From assembly GCA_949592205.1 (NCBI GenBank), contig CATIUR010000004.1, positions 83,861,337 to 83,925,336 of the forward strand: DNA of 64,000 nucleotides, in the 5' to 3' direction. Each line of letters starts with the position of its first letter. Position 1 is the first letter of the stretch. The notes under the pieces were generated by a model. The model made no database searches. It had not been told where the DNA came from and was given only the letters and a program-made list of their open reading frames with translations. The position numbers and the translations under genes are program-made. This DNA is from Helichrysum umbraculigerum (Eukaryota > Streptophyta > Magnoliopsida > Asterales > Asteraceae). This document shows positions 11,366-22,853 of the stretch, one piece after another.

Positions 11366-12501
11366 TCATAGAACGTAAGGCAATATGCATAAGTTGTTAA
11401 ACAGTTCGGGTAATCTAGAAATGTACGTACCCGGGTTGAGCAAATCACAAAGTCTCGGGTTCGGGTCCTCCTCCCTAGCGTTAATTATGTAAGCTCTACT
11501 CCTCGCATTGTTGGTTCGGAGTTTCAGTTTTGGGCAATCCTTCCTGAAATGCCCGGTACCGTTGCACTCATAACAAGTCTTGGGTGCGCTGGTGTTGGTA
11601 CCAGTAGTGTTGGTTTGGCAGTCTTGGGCCAGGTGCCCGAATTTCTTGCAGTTGGCGCAGGGACAGGGGCCCTCATGGTGTATACCGCATTTGGAATAGT
11701 AAGGCTTGCTCCCCTTGTAAGCCTTTGGTTCACTGGTATTGGCAGTTACGAGCTTTTTGTCGGAGGTAGGGTTGGGTGAGTGGAAATTGGCTTCCCATTT
11801 GCGTTTGTTTGCAGATGGGGCAGAAGTCGAGCCACGGCGGACAGAGTTGGCCGTCAGTTCATGAGCCATACGAATGGCGCTCTGGATAGTTCCTGGTTTA
11901 GATGAAGTCACCAGATCTTGAAGTCGCTCAGGAAGTCCGTCGACGTATTTCTCGATCCTTTTGTACTCAGGATCAACCATAGTTGGGCAGAGAAGTGCCA
12001 GCTGATGAAAACGGTTGGTGTAACCGGTGATGTCATTCCCCTGCATCTTGTGATTCCAGAATTCTATCTCCAGTTGTTTTAGTTTGTCTCTGGGGCAGTA
12101 CTCTCCCCTCAGCATCTTCTTTAGCTCTTCCCATGGAAGCTTGTAGGCATTGGCGACACTCACAGTTTGAGCATAAGTGTTCCACCAAGTAAGGGCAGTG
12201 TCAGAAAAAGTGCTGGCTGCGAACTTGACCTTGTCGTCCTTAACACAGTTGCAGATAAGGAATACTGATTCAATCTTCTCGATCCATCGAATCAGACCGA
12301 TCGCTCCTTCAGTACCTGCAAAGCTCAAGGTTTGCAGTTTTGGAAGTCCTTGTAGGTGCAGGTTTTGGGTGGTGGTGTGTTGTTAGCCGTATCTTCGCTT
12401 CCGGGATTGGTTGCTCGGACAGCTAAGGCTTGAGCCACACTACGGGCAATAATACCCGCGACTTCGGCTTCAGTAAGGGTGATTTGTCGTCGGGGAGGCA
12501 T
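11366..12501 (-). pseudogene. gag: E2 gag with two zinc knuckles, frameshifted near its N-terminus
   Basis: The likely ATG is at 12501 (protein starts MPPRRQ). The first 57 or so codons run into TGA at about 12329. The rest of Gag continues in another frame to 11366, so a one-base deletion near 12330 is inferred. The capsid domain carries the WIEKIES and ALTWWN motifs usual for Tekay-type Gag. Two CCHC knuckles lie near the C-terminus (CX2CX4HX4C with GHLAQDC and GHFRKDC). The protein ends about 270 bp before the polypurine tract, with no pol sequence between. Gag would bind and package RNA in the cytoplasm. The N-terminal frameshift probably inactivates this copy. Confidence 0.88.
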
Positions 12502-12761
12502 GTTCCTTGAAACAATAAATAAAGAACATGTGAAGGTTTGAACAAGAATTGTGATCGCGATGATCGGTTAAGTACAAAGAAATATCGACAAAGGTTGATA
12601 CGAGGACAGTTTAACCATTGTAGTAGAATTGTTATCATTGAAACATAAAAGTTAAGCAAGGATGGAACGACGAGAATCGAGTTGTCGTTTGTTTGATGTA
12701 AGTTGAAAAATGAATTTCGCAGTAGTCGAGAGAGAGAGTATCGTATCGGGGAAAAGAGGCC

Positions 12762-12792
<31 letters not shown>

Positions 12793-13054
12793 CACATAAC
12801 CGCCTAGTTCGTGTCTAGCACAATCACGTAAAAGTCCCGGTTCTCTCGAGGTCAGAGTCAGCTAATGCATTCCGGTTCAACATAACCCCTTTCAGAACTC
12901 ACATCATCTTCATTTAATTGTACATAGTTGATCAGGCTATGTTAAATTAAACTTGTATGCTGTAATTCCTGAACCAGTTATGCCTAATGAGGAATACTGC
13001 CTAACGGTCATAGTCTAGGCCCACTAAATGCAACCTAGTTCACTATAACCTTAG
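12502..13054 (-). other. E2 5' leader (primer site to gag)
   Basis: Noncoding leader between the PBS and the gag ATG. It contains a GA run near 12730 and a TA run at about 12765-12792. Part of it (about 12890-13010) resembles the EA leader near 48660-48760 in reverse orientation, which links the two families. Confidence 0.7.
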
Positions 13055-13066
13055 GCTCTGATACCA
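13055..13066 (-). promoter_or_regulatory. E2 primer-binding site, tRNA-iMet
   Basis: Reads TGGTATCAGAGC on the minus strand, three bases after the LTR end. It is complementary to the 3' end of plant initiator tRNA-Met. Confidence 0.92.
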
Positions 13067-13493
13067 ATCTGTAACACCCCCAAATTTAACAGTTTGCGGA
13101 AGCGATGTTTTGGGTGTTACTAATCAATAATCACAAGTACAAAGGATACAGTGAACGACTCTAAATGAGACGTTCGAAAAGTTATTACATTAATACATAA
13201 GTAGTTTCAAAATACAAGCTCGAGTTCAAGTAAATTCCTAGAGATTCTAATACATAACAACTAGTACAAAAGTAATGTAATAAAATCTCCAAGCTTGTAA
13301 ATGCATGCGACTCGAGCTAAGAAAGCTTATCCTGCTGGGCATCCCTATTGATGCTGTGTACCTGAGAAGCATTACTAAAACGGTCAACCAAAAAGGTTGG
13401 TGAATCTCACAGGTTTTTAAGTAAGTAAACAGTTTGAACATACAAGTAATATTCGTAAAATCATAATTCAGCCAGTAAGTAACGATAACAGGT

Positions 13494-13745
13494 CATGCAA
13501 TTCTTTGTAAGTGGGTGGTTGCAGGTCATGCAAACCGTATATAAGTAAATGGTCGCAGGTCATGCAAACCGTTTGTAAGTAAGTGGTTGCAGGTCATGCA
13601 AACCGTATATAAGTAAGTGGTCGCAGGTCATGCAAACCGTTTGTAAGTAAGTGGTTGCAGGTCATGCAAACCGTATATAAGTAAGTGGTTGCAGGTCATG
13701 CAAACCGTATATAAGTAAGTGGTTGCAGGTCATGCAAACCGTACG
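13494..13745. repeat. 34-bp minisatellite in the E2 LTR
   Basis: About seven tandem units, each containing GGTCATGCAAACCGT followed by a GTAAGTAAGTGG-like half. The units alternate between two variants (CGTTTGT and CGTATAT). Each carries a CATGCA (RY-like) word. Confidence 0.88.
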
Positions 13746-14596
13746 TTGCCATGAGACAACAGAGTAGAAGTTTAACAACAGTAATTATTAGTACACTAGT
13801 GAATACAATTCAAAGCATTTATATTGAACAAGTAAGAAAGCATCTTAAGCTACCATGATTGCAAGTCATGCAAATCATGCGTTAACTCGACCTTTATTAG
13901 TTTTAGGAAAACGAGTAATGCATCTCACCCCTGGTATAAAACAGTAAAATAGGGGCTGTAAGACTCACCTTAGTTTAGCAGACAATACGGTAAGTAAGCA
14001 AGTAGTATTCCCGAACTAGCAACCCTTAGCGTCCTAATACGCATAAGGTTCAGTAAGTAAATGGAATACTTGTAAAGTATCCATGCTAGTTGTTCCCAAA
14101 CTAGTTAATGTCCATTTGTTTGTTTGTACGTTTGTATTCGTTTGTAAATCGTAGTTTGTATAAAAGTTGTACTGTCTGTTTGTTATCGGTGTATAATAAT
14201 AATTCCATCCATTATTATTATGTATTCATAGTAGTTGTACAGTTGTAAAGTATACTCGTATAATCGTTTGTTTGTACTACAATATGTATCGTTTGCGTAA
14301 GTTCCAATGGGCTTAATCCCCAAAGGCTACGAGTGAAAGCTCGTATTAATGAGTGAACTCATAAGTTCGTATCGGGTGCAATCCCGTGTAGTGTACAAGT
14401 GTAGGTTCGTTGGAGTGTAATCTCCTAAGTATTTCCGAGTGTAATCTCGTACGCGTGTGTGAGTGAAATCTCACGTTTAGTTTAGTATAGCCTTGTACGT
14501 ATTCAAGTTTCGTTGTATACTTTCAAAAGTATAGTATTTTCATGTATAAGTAACGCCGAGTAAAGTACGTTTACGTTTTAAGTATATTCTATACTT

Positions 14597-14605
14597 GTAT
14601 AAAAT
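14597..14605 (-). promoter_or_regulatory. Candidate E2 LTR TATA box
   Basis: Reads ATTTTATAC on the minus strand, roughly 60 bp downstream (in the element's sense) of the hairpin array. Confidence 0.4.
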
Positions 14606-14663
14606 GTAAGTGTCAAACAGCCTGTTTTAGCGACACTAGTATGCGTCACTTATGTGTGGTATG

Positions 14664-15165
14664 CGGCACTTAAGTAGTGTCGGTATTCAGATAGTGCGTC
14701 ACTAAGTAAGTGACGTTATAAGTGAGTAAATCAGTTTGTGGGGCGACACTAAACAAGTGTCGGTATACGTATTTATGTGCCACTGAAGAAGTGACGGTGT
14801 GAGGGTCAGTGACGTCATCGGTAGTAACCGGACGTCATTCGTTTCTACTGAAAGTTATAAGTTTCTACCGATGATAGCGACACTAAGGAAGTGTCGCTTG
14901 TTTCTGCCGAAGGTTATATGATGGCGTCACTAAAGGAAGTGCCGTAAGTTACTACTGAAAGTTCTATGATAGCGACACTTATGGAGTGTCGTGTTGTTTC
15001 TGCCGAAGGTTATATAGTTGCGTCACTAACAAAGTATCGTATGGTTTCTGCCGAAAGTGTCATGATTGCGTCACTAGTGAAGTGACGGTATAGTGTTTTA
15101 GCGGCACTAATGAAGTGTCGCGTATAGACGGTTCGTGACCTATGCGTCACTCAGACGTAGTGACG
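14664..15165 (-). repeat. Hairpin array CGNCACT-N5-AGTGNCG in the E2 LTR
   Basis: Eleven units, in plus-strand order near 14664, 14697, 14744, 14777, 14878, 14924, 14973, 15020, 15069, 15102 and 15145. Nine have exactly five loop bases; one has six and one seven. The third arm base varies together with its partner: A with T in three units, T with A in three, and G opposite T in two. Linkers often repeat TTTCTGCCGAAGGTTATA. Loop sequences are mostly different. Confidence 0.88.
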
Positions 15166-16166
15166 CATAACTGGCGTGAGCCATGCGACACTAGCGTCTG
15201 GCCAGTTTTTGATTCGTGTCGAAAACGTATTTAGTGAGTTCCGTTCAAGTTGAAACTTTTACACAAGTTATATTATGTTATGTAGAGTTCATAAAAATTG
15301 TTGGATGTCGTTTTTAATGTTTGTAGTGTCGTTTTATTTAAGATGACCAAAACCGACATTTTCGTAAAAGTGTTCAAAAACGAGTTTAAGTTACATTTTT
15401 GGACATCATTTAGCTAGGGGAACAATAATCTATCAAAATGAAAGTAATCGGAAAAGTTTCGGGTCGCCGGAAAACTTACAAAGTTGTCGAAACGAAAATC
15501 CGAAAAGATGAAGTTGTAGCCCTCGTTCTCGTGATCACTTTTCTCCAAAACGAACCTAGCTTCCGAGGTGTTTTAGTGGTGTTTTTAGGTTGTTTAGTAG
15601 GCGGTTTTAGAGAGAGAGAGGTGAGCCGATAGAGAGAGAGAAGAGAGAATAATGGAGTATGGTTTGTGTTTGTGTTTGAGTGTGGGAAAGGAAAAGGAAA
15701 CATGGGGGTGATGTCCCCATGTCTTTGGCCGGTTGGGGTGGGGCCACCAAAGTGTGGTCTCACCCAATTTTGCTTCCTCGCGTTTGCGCTCCGTGCGGTG
15801 TTCGTTTCCCCGGTCGTTTAAACGTAAAAATCATTTTGTACGCGATTAAATATACGTTTTAAAATACGAAATAATATCCGATAATTTAGTTGAAGTATTT
15901 TAATAAAATACTTTGTTTTCAAGTTAAACAACATAACTTTGTTTGTTTTGTCGGTTGGTCGAATTTTCGGAGAGTTCGGTAACGTTTTAATCAAAACGTA
16001 CCTTTTCCGTTATATTATAAACATAATATAAAGTAATAGTCAAAGTAATTAAATAATTTCACGTTATTTAATAATTGTTCTACAATTGTCCGCAAGTTTG
16101 TACGATTGTTGTTTTATACGATAATTGTACGAATCGTATTCGCGTATATATATACATATATTCCAT

Positions 16167-16215
<49 letters not shown>

Positions 16216-16310
16216 TAGGTAATGTATTTAATCCTATTTCATATTAAATACAAGTAATAAACACGTAATTAGGAAAATTTTAAATTGGTCCTAATTTTGG
16301 GGTTGTTACA

Positions 16311-16691
16311 AGGCATTTGTTTCTGAGATACTCCATGATCTTCGAAAAACTGTGAGAAACTTTCCTTTTATTCGATTTGCCAAAAAGGATCTTCATACTA
16401 GTAAAACAATGAACTTGTGCTTCTAGATACTGCAACCGCTGGTTGCGTCGACTCAACCACCATTTGAATTTCAACTGGTTTGGCTACTATCTTATTACCG
16501 TAAGTTTTGTTTTCGATTTCTTTTCCAATCCTTACCATTGCTTAATCATCATTTTCCTGGTGATTCACCTCCGGATGTAATGACGAAGTGTCAATAATAG
16601 TTATATCCATGGTAGCTATTAATTCTTCTCCTATCATAACCCCATCTCGGTTTCTCAATTTAAGGATTTCCTCTTCATTACAATCAAGTAA
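16311..16691 (-). other. E3 coding remnant of unclear identity
   Basis: The minus strand has an open stretch starting near 16474 with a WWLSRRNQRLQYLEAQ segment that reads like real protein and runs into the E2 boundary. It is disrupted upstream. I do not recognise the domain. Confidence 0.35.
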
Positions 16692-17090
16692 CTAGAGTAT
16701 TTCCTCATCAGAATCATAGTGATCAAATCTTGGCAAAGGCAGCCAATCTACCTCCATATCTTCTTCCTGTTTAATTCCACTAAAAATTTCGTTAGAAAAT
16801 AAGGATTCAGAGGATTGAGAATACTTATCTGTTTGAATCATCTTTTCAAGTTGTTGAATGGAGATTCCTTGACTATGATCAAGAGTTATGGTCTCTTCCG
16901 TTCTTCTACTTGGAGTTTCCATAAATTGTGAAGCTCTCACAATGGATGGTTGGGATAAACTTGTGAAAATATCATCAGGAAATCGATTCATGTACTCCTC
17001 AATCGTCATGTTAGCAATATCTTCATCCATAGGATTGTTTCTCACATTTTGATAAATCACAGGAATATTGTTCTGATACATACCTGTCAA
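16692..17090 (-). CDS. E3 leader ORF, 132 codons, unknown product
   Basis: Complete frame from ATG at 17090 to a stop at 16692, about 310 bp after the primer site. The product is acidic and polar, rich in Ser, Glu, Asp and Met, with a DEDIANMTIEEYMNRF segment near the start and an Asp/Glu-rich end. No zinc knuckle, membrane segment or enzyme motif is visible. Its position suggests an N-terminal gag segment or a separate leader ORF of the Athila/Tat group. A stop separates it from the next coding-like stretch, so it may be a gag fragment after mutation. Confidence 0.45.
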   Translation of the reverse strand: MTGMYQNNIPVIYQNVRNNPMDEDIANMTIEEYMNRFPDDIFTSLSQPSIVRASQFMETPSRRTEETITLDHSQGISIQQLEKMIQTDKYSQSSESLFSNEIFSGIKQEEDMEVDWLPLPRFDHYDSDEEIL

Positions 17091-17403
17091 AAATAAAAAG
17101 AGTAGAAAATAAAATAAAATAAAAACTAACTAAAAATTCCAATAAAAATTTATTTACAAAGCTAATCAAAAGTCCTCGGTAGCTCCACCGATCATACACA
17201 GAAGCGGAGAAGTAGGTCAGCGCGAAGCGTATTAAAAACCTACCCCTTTAGGGAAGCAGAACGACCCTCCTTATACCTCTGTTTTTGTGAGTAATCACAA
17301 TGGGTGAGCCGATTTTTCGATTGACCAACAATGTATAAAAATTTTATAGGGTAAAATGAAAATAAAACACTATAAATTCCAAATTAAATAATAAACAGCA
17401 CCG

Positions 17404-17422
17404 TTCCCCGGCAGCGGCGCCA
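17404..17422 (-). promoter_or_regulatory. E3 primer-binding site, tRNA-Asp
   Basis: On the minus strand TGGCGCCGCTGCCGGGG follows the LTR end after a short AGTTTT spacer. It matches the 3' end of plant tRNA-Asp with one likely difference. E6 has the same spacer and site type. Confidence 0.88.
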
Positions 17423-18519
17423 AAAACTTGGTGTCGTGTGAATAGAGTTTAAAATACAAGTTTTAAATAATTGGAAAAACTAAAATTAACTATAACACAA
17501 TACAGGCATGAATACCTGTTCGTATAGTATAGCTTTTAAAGTAAGTCCGAGTCGAACACTGGGAATGGTGGTTATTACAAATATGGAATTATAGTAAAAC
17601 TAATAAATACAAGATACAAATAAAACAGTAAATAGGGGGTACGTTTTAGTTCCGTACGAACGTATTTTAGAATACTAATTATAACCAATTCAATAGAAAA
17701 CAATTAACTAAGGGTTGTAAACAATTAGAGACTAAATATGTATTTACTTAGACTATTTTCCTTATATTCAGGTTTTCCTATTTATTTATTTGCTTGTGTG
17801 GAATAATTCTATGGTGAATTAACAAATATAGATAACTTCCTATGGCTAAGGCAAACTATCTTATAAAACTTAGGAAAAGTACTAGATTCTTTCGAATATA
17901 CTATAGAGAGCTCCTCTTCTTAGTATTACTCACCCAACCTTCATTCAATTAAACCTATCAACAATTTATCATAACTTTGTAGGCAACCTTGTAGCATACA
18001 AGCGTTTATGATTACCACATCAACTATATCCTTAAGCCTTAATGTTCTAACACTATCTCCTCGGCCCGAAGTCTCAAGTTCATAAGTTAATTAAATTATA
18101 GCATATAATCTTAATTAATTATGTAAGAACAACTTAATTATATAATTAACACAGTTATCGGGAAAGTATAATAAACATTCATAAAATTAATAACCCAAAC
18201 ATAATAAATAATTAAACCATCATCTAAGTAATCTAAACAAATACACAAAATATTTAGTTCATGACTAAGTTGTAGTAAACTAAAAACATAATCCAATAAT
18301 AAAACACATTCAAAATTGAATGATGAATAAAGAATACGTAAACCAAAACCGCGAACCACGCTCCGAACACTTGATCGTAGACAAACCCTTGCGTTCTCGC
18401 ACCTCTAAGTCGTTCCTAAAACCCCTAGAAAATGTTTCTAGTCGAATTTGGGGTTTAATAATTCATTTTTACGAATTATTAAGGTTATTGGGATATTTTT
18501 CGTATGTAGATCTGAGCCT

Positions 18520-18528
18520 CTATTTATA
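18520..18528 (-). promoter_or_regulatory. E3 LTR TATA box
   Basis: Reads TATAAATAG on the minus strand, a strong plant TATA consensus, about 19 bp downstream of the palindrome pair. Confidence 0.65.
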
Positions 18529-18546
18529 ATGTTGTTGGGCCACCAT

Positions 18547-18584
18547 ACCAACCGGCGGTTGGTATATATGGACCAACGGTTGGT
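18547..18584 (-). repeat. ACCAACCGGCGGTTGGT palindrome pair in the E3 U3
   Basis: Two self-complementary words: a 17-bp one at 18547-18563 (7-bp arms, 3-bp centre) and ACCAACGGTTGGT at 18572-18584. The word AACCGGCGG also appears in the E11 array. Confidence 0.88.
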
Positions 18585-19352
18585 TAAGAGATCCGTACAC
18601 GCCTCAATTTGCTCCACCGACTCCTAGTTTGCAGGCATCCAACAGTCTTTCTAGAATCTTCCTGACCGACTTATTAATTCACAAAGTTGCATGATTAATT
18701 GCTTCTTGCTAGATCTATTCGGCCCAATTCAATTCACTTGCTTGGCCCATTTTCTTGTTTCCAGGACTTGACTTGTTGACCGAGCTTTATTTCTTGATTT
18801 GCTCCATGGCAACTTCTAGCTTTGTCCCAACGTGTAACTCTCCATAGCCCAACATCTATTAACATTATATGAATCAATCAAGTTAAAATAATAATTGCTA
18901 AACATGGTCATATTTTTATATTTATTTATTTAGACTAGACATGTTCACATTAAACCATATAATCTTACGAAATAAAAATTAGATTATTTGAACCAATAAT
19001 TAACAATTACTTTTAAATAATTATTTCTAATTATTTTTACGATTTGAACACATAATATGTTTTTGACTGTTTATTAAACCCAATTAATCGCTTGAATATT
19101 TAATAATTTAATTCGATCTTTAGCCACTTTGTTTCAACTAAATTTAGTTAATTGGACCAAAAAATTACTTTTATACAAAAATTACTTTATTTACTCTATT
19201 TTCATCTTATTTTCGTTCCTTTTCTAATTTAAGCTCCATTTCTACCTATTTTATAAATATGAACGAAATACTTATATTTTATCAAATAATTGTAATAAAA
19301 GTATATAAAAATAGGAAAATATTATTATATAAAAGTAGTGTTTATTTGCAGT

Positions 19353-20547
19353 GAGGTATTTTGAGCCTAAAAAACATTCATCTATAATGCTTCACTATTC
19401 ATTTCTTGTGTGTGCCGATGCATGTATCTCTAAATTAGAACTTGCTCTTGACATACGTTTCGAGACCACATTGGTGTGTACCGTACGCGGTATAGGTGCA
19501 ATTAGATGACCTTGACATTCCCTAGGATATAACCCCCTTTCTACATATCTTTTCAAGCCCAAAACCCTTCCGATACTCATTTTTAGTATCGATGATCCGC
19601 CTAGTAAACCCTGTTGAGCCTAAACCTTTCGTTTCATAACACCCTCATATTAAAACCGTACTTCCCAAAAATATCCCCAAAACTTATCTTAGAATTTCTG
19701 AGGTTATAAATAACATCTTTTATAATATCCACTTCACTTATCCTACCCTTTCGTGTTCTCCAAAAGTCATCTCTCTTGAGAACCCTTGGTGTAAAAAAAA
19801 ATGGGAGCCGCGAAAAGACTCGAAATGTTCAAGATAAGGGATTTATGAAAGAATCAAAAGAAAAATATCCTTGGAAATTCTCTGGCAAAGAAATTCTGAA
19901 GAAGAAAAGAAAAATAGAATAGTATAAAAGCAGAAAAAGAAAATAAAAAGAAGAAAAAGCAGAAAATAAAAGTTCCGCAAGAATAAAGCTAAAGTCCTTA
20001 TAAGTATCATCCTCGCAAGAAAAATATGATAGAAGACAAACAGCTACCTCCTTTCCGTTCTAAATAAAGTTGTTCATGATCTTAGTAGTTTTAAGATAAG
20101 CACCCTTACAACCCAGATATACCACTATCCATACCCTTTAACCCTCACCAAACACTACAACCCTCATGAATGTCTTGGGATAATTAGCACCGTCCTCACC
20201 TAGGTGGTGGAGATCCGATTCTCGATCAAGCCTATGATGATGAGGGCTGCATTTGTTCTAGAATGTTAGGAAACCCGATACACTTTGAGTGAATTGAGTG
20301 ACCGCCTTTTGTGAGATCGCCTAGTCATGTGTACTCCAAGATTATGAGATTTGGATGTATGCCTAAGAGAATCTTTTCTTGTTTAAGGAAGGATCATCTT
20401 ATCTTCCCCTATATTCCTTATATTATCTTACTTACATCTAGAAGTGGTAACCCTTAAAAATGTATTGACTCGCTCTAAAATGTTTTAAAATGTTTTCAAA
20501 AACTGAGTGTTGCTTGAGGACAAGCAACGTCTAAGTGTGGGATAACT
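19353..20547 (+). mobile_element. E5: 3' internal end of a plus-strand Athila-like element
   Basis: No ORF. The stretch near 19610 with TTGAGCCTA-type words and the GGACAAGCAACGTCTAAG motif at 20518-20535, followed by GTGTGGG, are typical of the region before the 3' LTR in plant Athila/Tat elements (family knowledge). A purine-rich block at about 19850-19990 also fits. The left boundary with E3 is approximate. Confidence 0.6.
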
Positions 20548-20757
20548 TGATGTGACGCAAAAAGTCATGTTTTTAAGTACAATATTCCATACTTTTTGGG
20601 AACATCTTTAGTGAAAACATTTCAAAACCATCATTATTTACTAAAATTCACTAAAGTACTCCAAATATAGACGTTGCTTCAAAAATCACTAAATACGTCC
20701 AAATAACGAGCAAAACAGAGCGAATAAACAACAACCAATTCTTCCACCCTCATTTCC
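20548..20757 (+). repeat. E5 3' LTR, first 210 bp, cut by E4
   Basis: Starts TGATGTGACG directly after a purine-rich AAGTGTGGG tract. It ends where the E4 LTR begins. I infer that it resumes at 31935 on the far side of E4. Confidence 0.6.
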
Positions 20758-21622
20758 TATAACACCCTTCTCGAAAATACAAGGATTTTTTTTTTTTTTA
20801 TAAAAGGAAGCGCAAGATTTAAATACAAACCATTGGATTGCATATTTACATTTCAAAATGGCAATCCAAATACATACAGTCTTTAAACTAGATTATCCTA
20901 GACATTACACATGATAAGTTTAGTGTTATAGAAATCCACAACATAATGTCATATCATTAGCAAAGTTAACAAAACAGAGTGAGCTTGTCAAACATTCCAT
21001 TCCTATAGTACTTCTTGCCCACCCACATACCAAAGTAAACCTGCAAGAAGTAATGAGGGATTAGCACGAAGCTAAGTGAATAAATCTCAAACTATCAACT
21101 AACTTAGCTTAACAAACGAATACAGCAAAGCATAGCAACAGTTAATCATGAAGGATCGGTGGTCCTTGGAGTACCCTCATGCCGCGGTGGTTCTCCAAGT
21201 AACACTTAAAACCAACTGAAGGCCAAATCAGTGGCTAAACCGATAGCTTGGTACTATTACTACTTACAACATAATTTCAGTGAACAACACATGCACAAAG
21301 CGCTTATGATATCCAAAGTAATAGTACACAAACCCAACACACGTTGACCCCCGACATTCATATAGTCCACAACCATCAAGGCAATCAAGGACACCAATAA
21401 TTAAGCTAAATAAAACCATCATGGCAAAATATTAACTTAACAATGAAAACAGTAAATTCACATTTACCCGTTGTAACCATATTGTTACAACCAAATTAGA
21501 CTGACAGTCCAAGATCCACTCACCCTTGTCGACTGTAGTCTCCACTCAAAGATCTTATCTTATTGAGTCTTCTGGTTATCTGAGAACACGATCAAAACCC
21601 GAGTTAGACTCTCATGTTTAGA

Positions 21623-21630
21623 ATTTATAG
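21623..21630 (-). promoter_or_regulatory. Candidate E4 LTR TATA box (copy 1)
   Basis: CTATAAAT on the minus strand, about 115 bp downstream of the hairpin array. The same site in LTR copy 2 is at 28551-28558. Confidence 0.45.
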
Positions 21631-21744
21631 TGTAACATTCACATAAACAATGCAGTATAATGCTCATAATATAATTTCAATACTCGTTAAATAACATAAA
21701 CACACAAGTTACAAGTTGTCAAATTCGTCAAAGTAAAACTGACA

Positions 21745-21999
21745 AACGCGATCCGGGTAAGGTGTGGTTGGATCGCGTTCCTTAACACCAAAATATTCTG
21801 TTGCCAAATTACACTTGCAAACGTGATCCGGGACAAGGAGCTGGATCGCGTTCCAAGGAACAAAATCCGTTGACCCAATTTAACACTAGCTAACGCGATC
21901 CGGATGATAGAGGCTGGATCGCGTTCATACGTACAAAATCATCCTGGGATCAAAATACACATAGCAACGCGATCCGGGCAAGGGTTTCGGGATCGCGTT
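21745..21999 (-). repeat. Four hairpins AACGCGATCC...GGATCGCGTT, 73-74 bp period (copy 1)
   Basis: Left arms start at 21745, 21819, 21892 and 21966, with right arms ending at 21779, 21852, 21925 and 21999. Arms are 10 bp and loops 13-15 bp. The sequence between hairpins is not conserved. Confidence 0.92.
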
Positions 22000-22839
22000 C
22001 ATATGTTTTTCAGCAATGGTTCAGACCTGCAACTAGTTTCAGCTCGAACCAAAAACTCAAATTTCATACAATTCAATCATCAAACACGATTTTGACTTAT
22101 AATTGACCTCTACAAACATGTGTAAACATATAACAACAACTAATAGCAACATCTAACACCAAGATTCATACATGCATCATGTGTTCAATCTAAATTCAAC
22201 TAAACCCAATTTCTTCAATTCCACATATGAACATACAATTGATTTATCTTAATTGAATCATGAATTCAGTTTATAATCAACACACAAACACATTCAAACA
22301 TAAATTAACTCAAATTCATCATCAATTCAACCTAGTTTAACCAATTTATGAATGAGCAATGAAAATGGTTATTTTCACTTACAATTGATGAAGAAGGTGA
22401 TTCAAAAGATGAATGCAAGATGGGAATCCAAAATCACAGCCTTCTAATTTGAAGAGATCATATTGTAATTAATTGATTTAGAGAATGAGTGTTCTTGAGA
22501 GCAAAAGTCAGGAACAAAATGTTGTTCTGTCAAAAAATGAAGAAACAGGTGTCGACATACCTTATGACTCAGCTTATTTCTTAGTTAAAATTATACCCGT
22601 CCTAAATCTATTGTCTGGAACCTAAAAACCATTTGCGAAAAATAAGTTTTTTTATTATACCGTCGACTAAATAAATTTAAAACATGTAATAATTTATTTA
22701 TCACAATAAGCCAATTGACTAATTGACCTATTCATTTAGCTATCAAAATACACCAAGTATTCAAAATACAATTTAAATAGCAATTAAATTAAGGGAAAAA
22801 TACCGTATTTCAACTAGGCCAATTTTGAGGATGTTACAA

Positions 22840-22853
22840 ATCTTCCCTCCTTA
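22840..22853 (-). promoter_or_regulatory. E4 polypurine tract
   Basis: On the minus strand an AAGGAGGGAAGA run directly precedes TGTAACATCC, the LTR start. Confidence 0.85.

Larger units (their letters stand above)
10555..16310 (-). mobile_element. E2: gag-only Ty3/Gypsy (Tekay-like) element, split by E1
   Basis: On the minus strand: 5' LTR 13070-16310, iMet primer site, gag, polypurine tract and the surviving part of the 3' LTR at 10555-11089. Long LTRs with TGTAACA ends, an iMet PBS and this gag type fit chromoviruses of the Tekay/Del clade. The internal region is only about 2 kb. No protease, RT, RNase H or integrase is present, so it is a non-autonomous gag-only element (the TR-GAG class). 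The rest of the left LTR should lie beyond the E1 5' LTR, outside the window. The base after the element begins AGGCA; the matching target duplication cannot be checked. Confidence 0.88.
13070..16310 (-). repeat. E2 5' LTR (3,241 bp)
   Basis: Plus-strand ends are TGTAACACCCC and GTTGTTACA. It holds a 34-bp minisatellite, a hairpin array and a candidate TATA box. Short ORFs inside it have no coding character. Confidence 0.92.
16311..19352 (-). mobile_element. E3: Athila-like Gypsy element, 5' end only
   Basis: On the minus strand there is an LTR, a tRNA-Asp primer site at 17404-17422, a leader and the start of a coding region, which is cut by the E2 insertion at 16310/16311. A tRNA-Asp PBS is typical of the Athila lineage. 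The right end near 19352 is estimated from a TG on the minus strand and the change to E5-type sequence; it is not confirmed. Confidence 0.65.
17429..19352 (-). repeat. E3 5' LTR, right boundary approximate
   Basis: The left boundary is set by the primer site. It contains a TATA box and, just upstream in the element's sense, two palindromes. The partner LTR is absent, so the right end is a guess. AT-rich and without coding sequence. Confidence 0.5.
20758..22838 (-). repeat. E4 LTR copy 1 (2,081 bp)
   Basis: Plus-strand ends are TATAACACCC and GATGTTACA. The terminal TG is changed to TA in both copies, so the change predates insertion. It contains a four-unit hairpin array and a TATA box. Confidence 0.95.

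Noticed and set aside
13055..13066. tRNA gene fragments at the TGGTATCAGAGC sites
   Set aside because: Only 12 bp complementary to tRNA 3' ends directly beside LTRs; these are primer-binding sites.
21745..21999. CRISPR-like pattern of repeats and unique spacers
   Set aside because: The repeats are inverted arms within an LTR of a plant retrotransposon, only four units, with no cas genes; the same holds for the arrays in E1, E2 and N.
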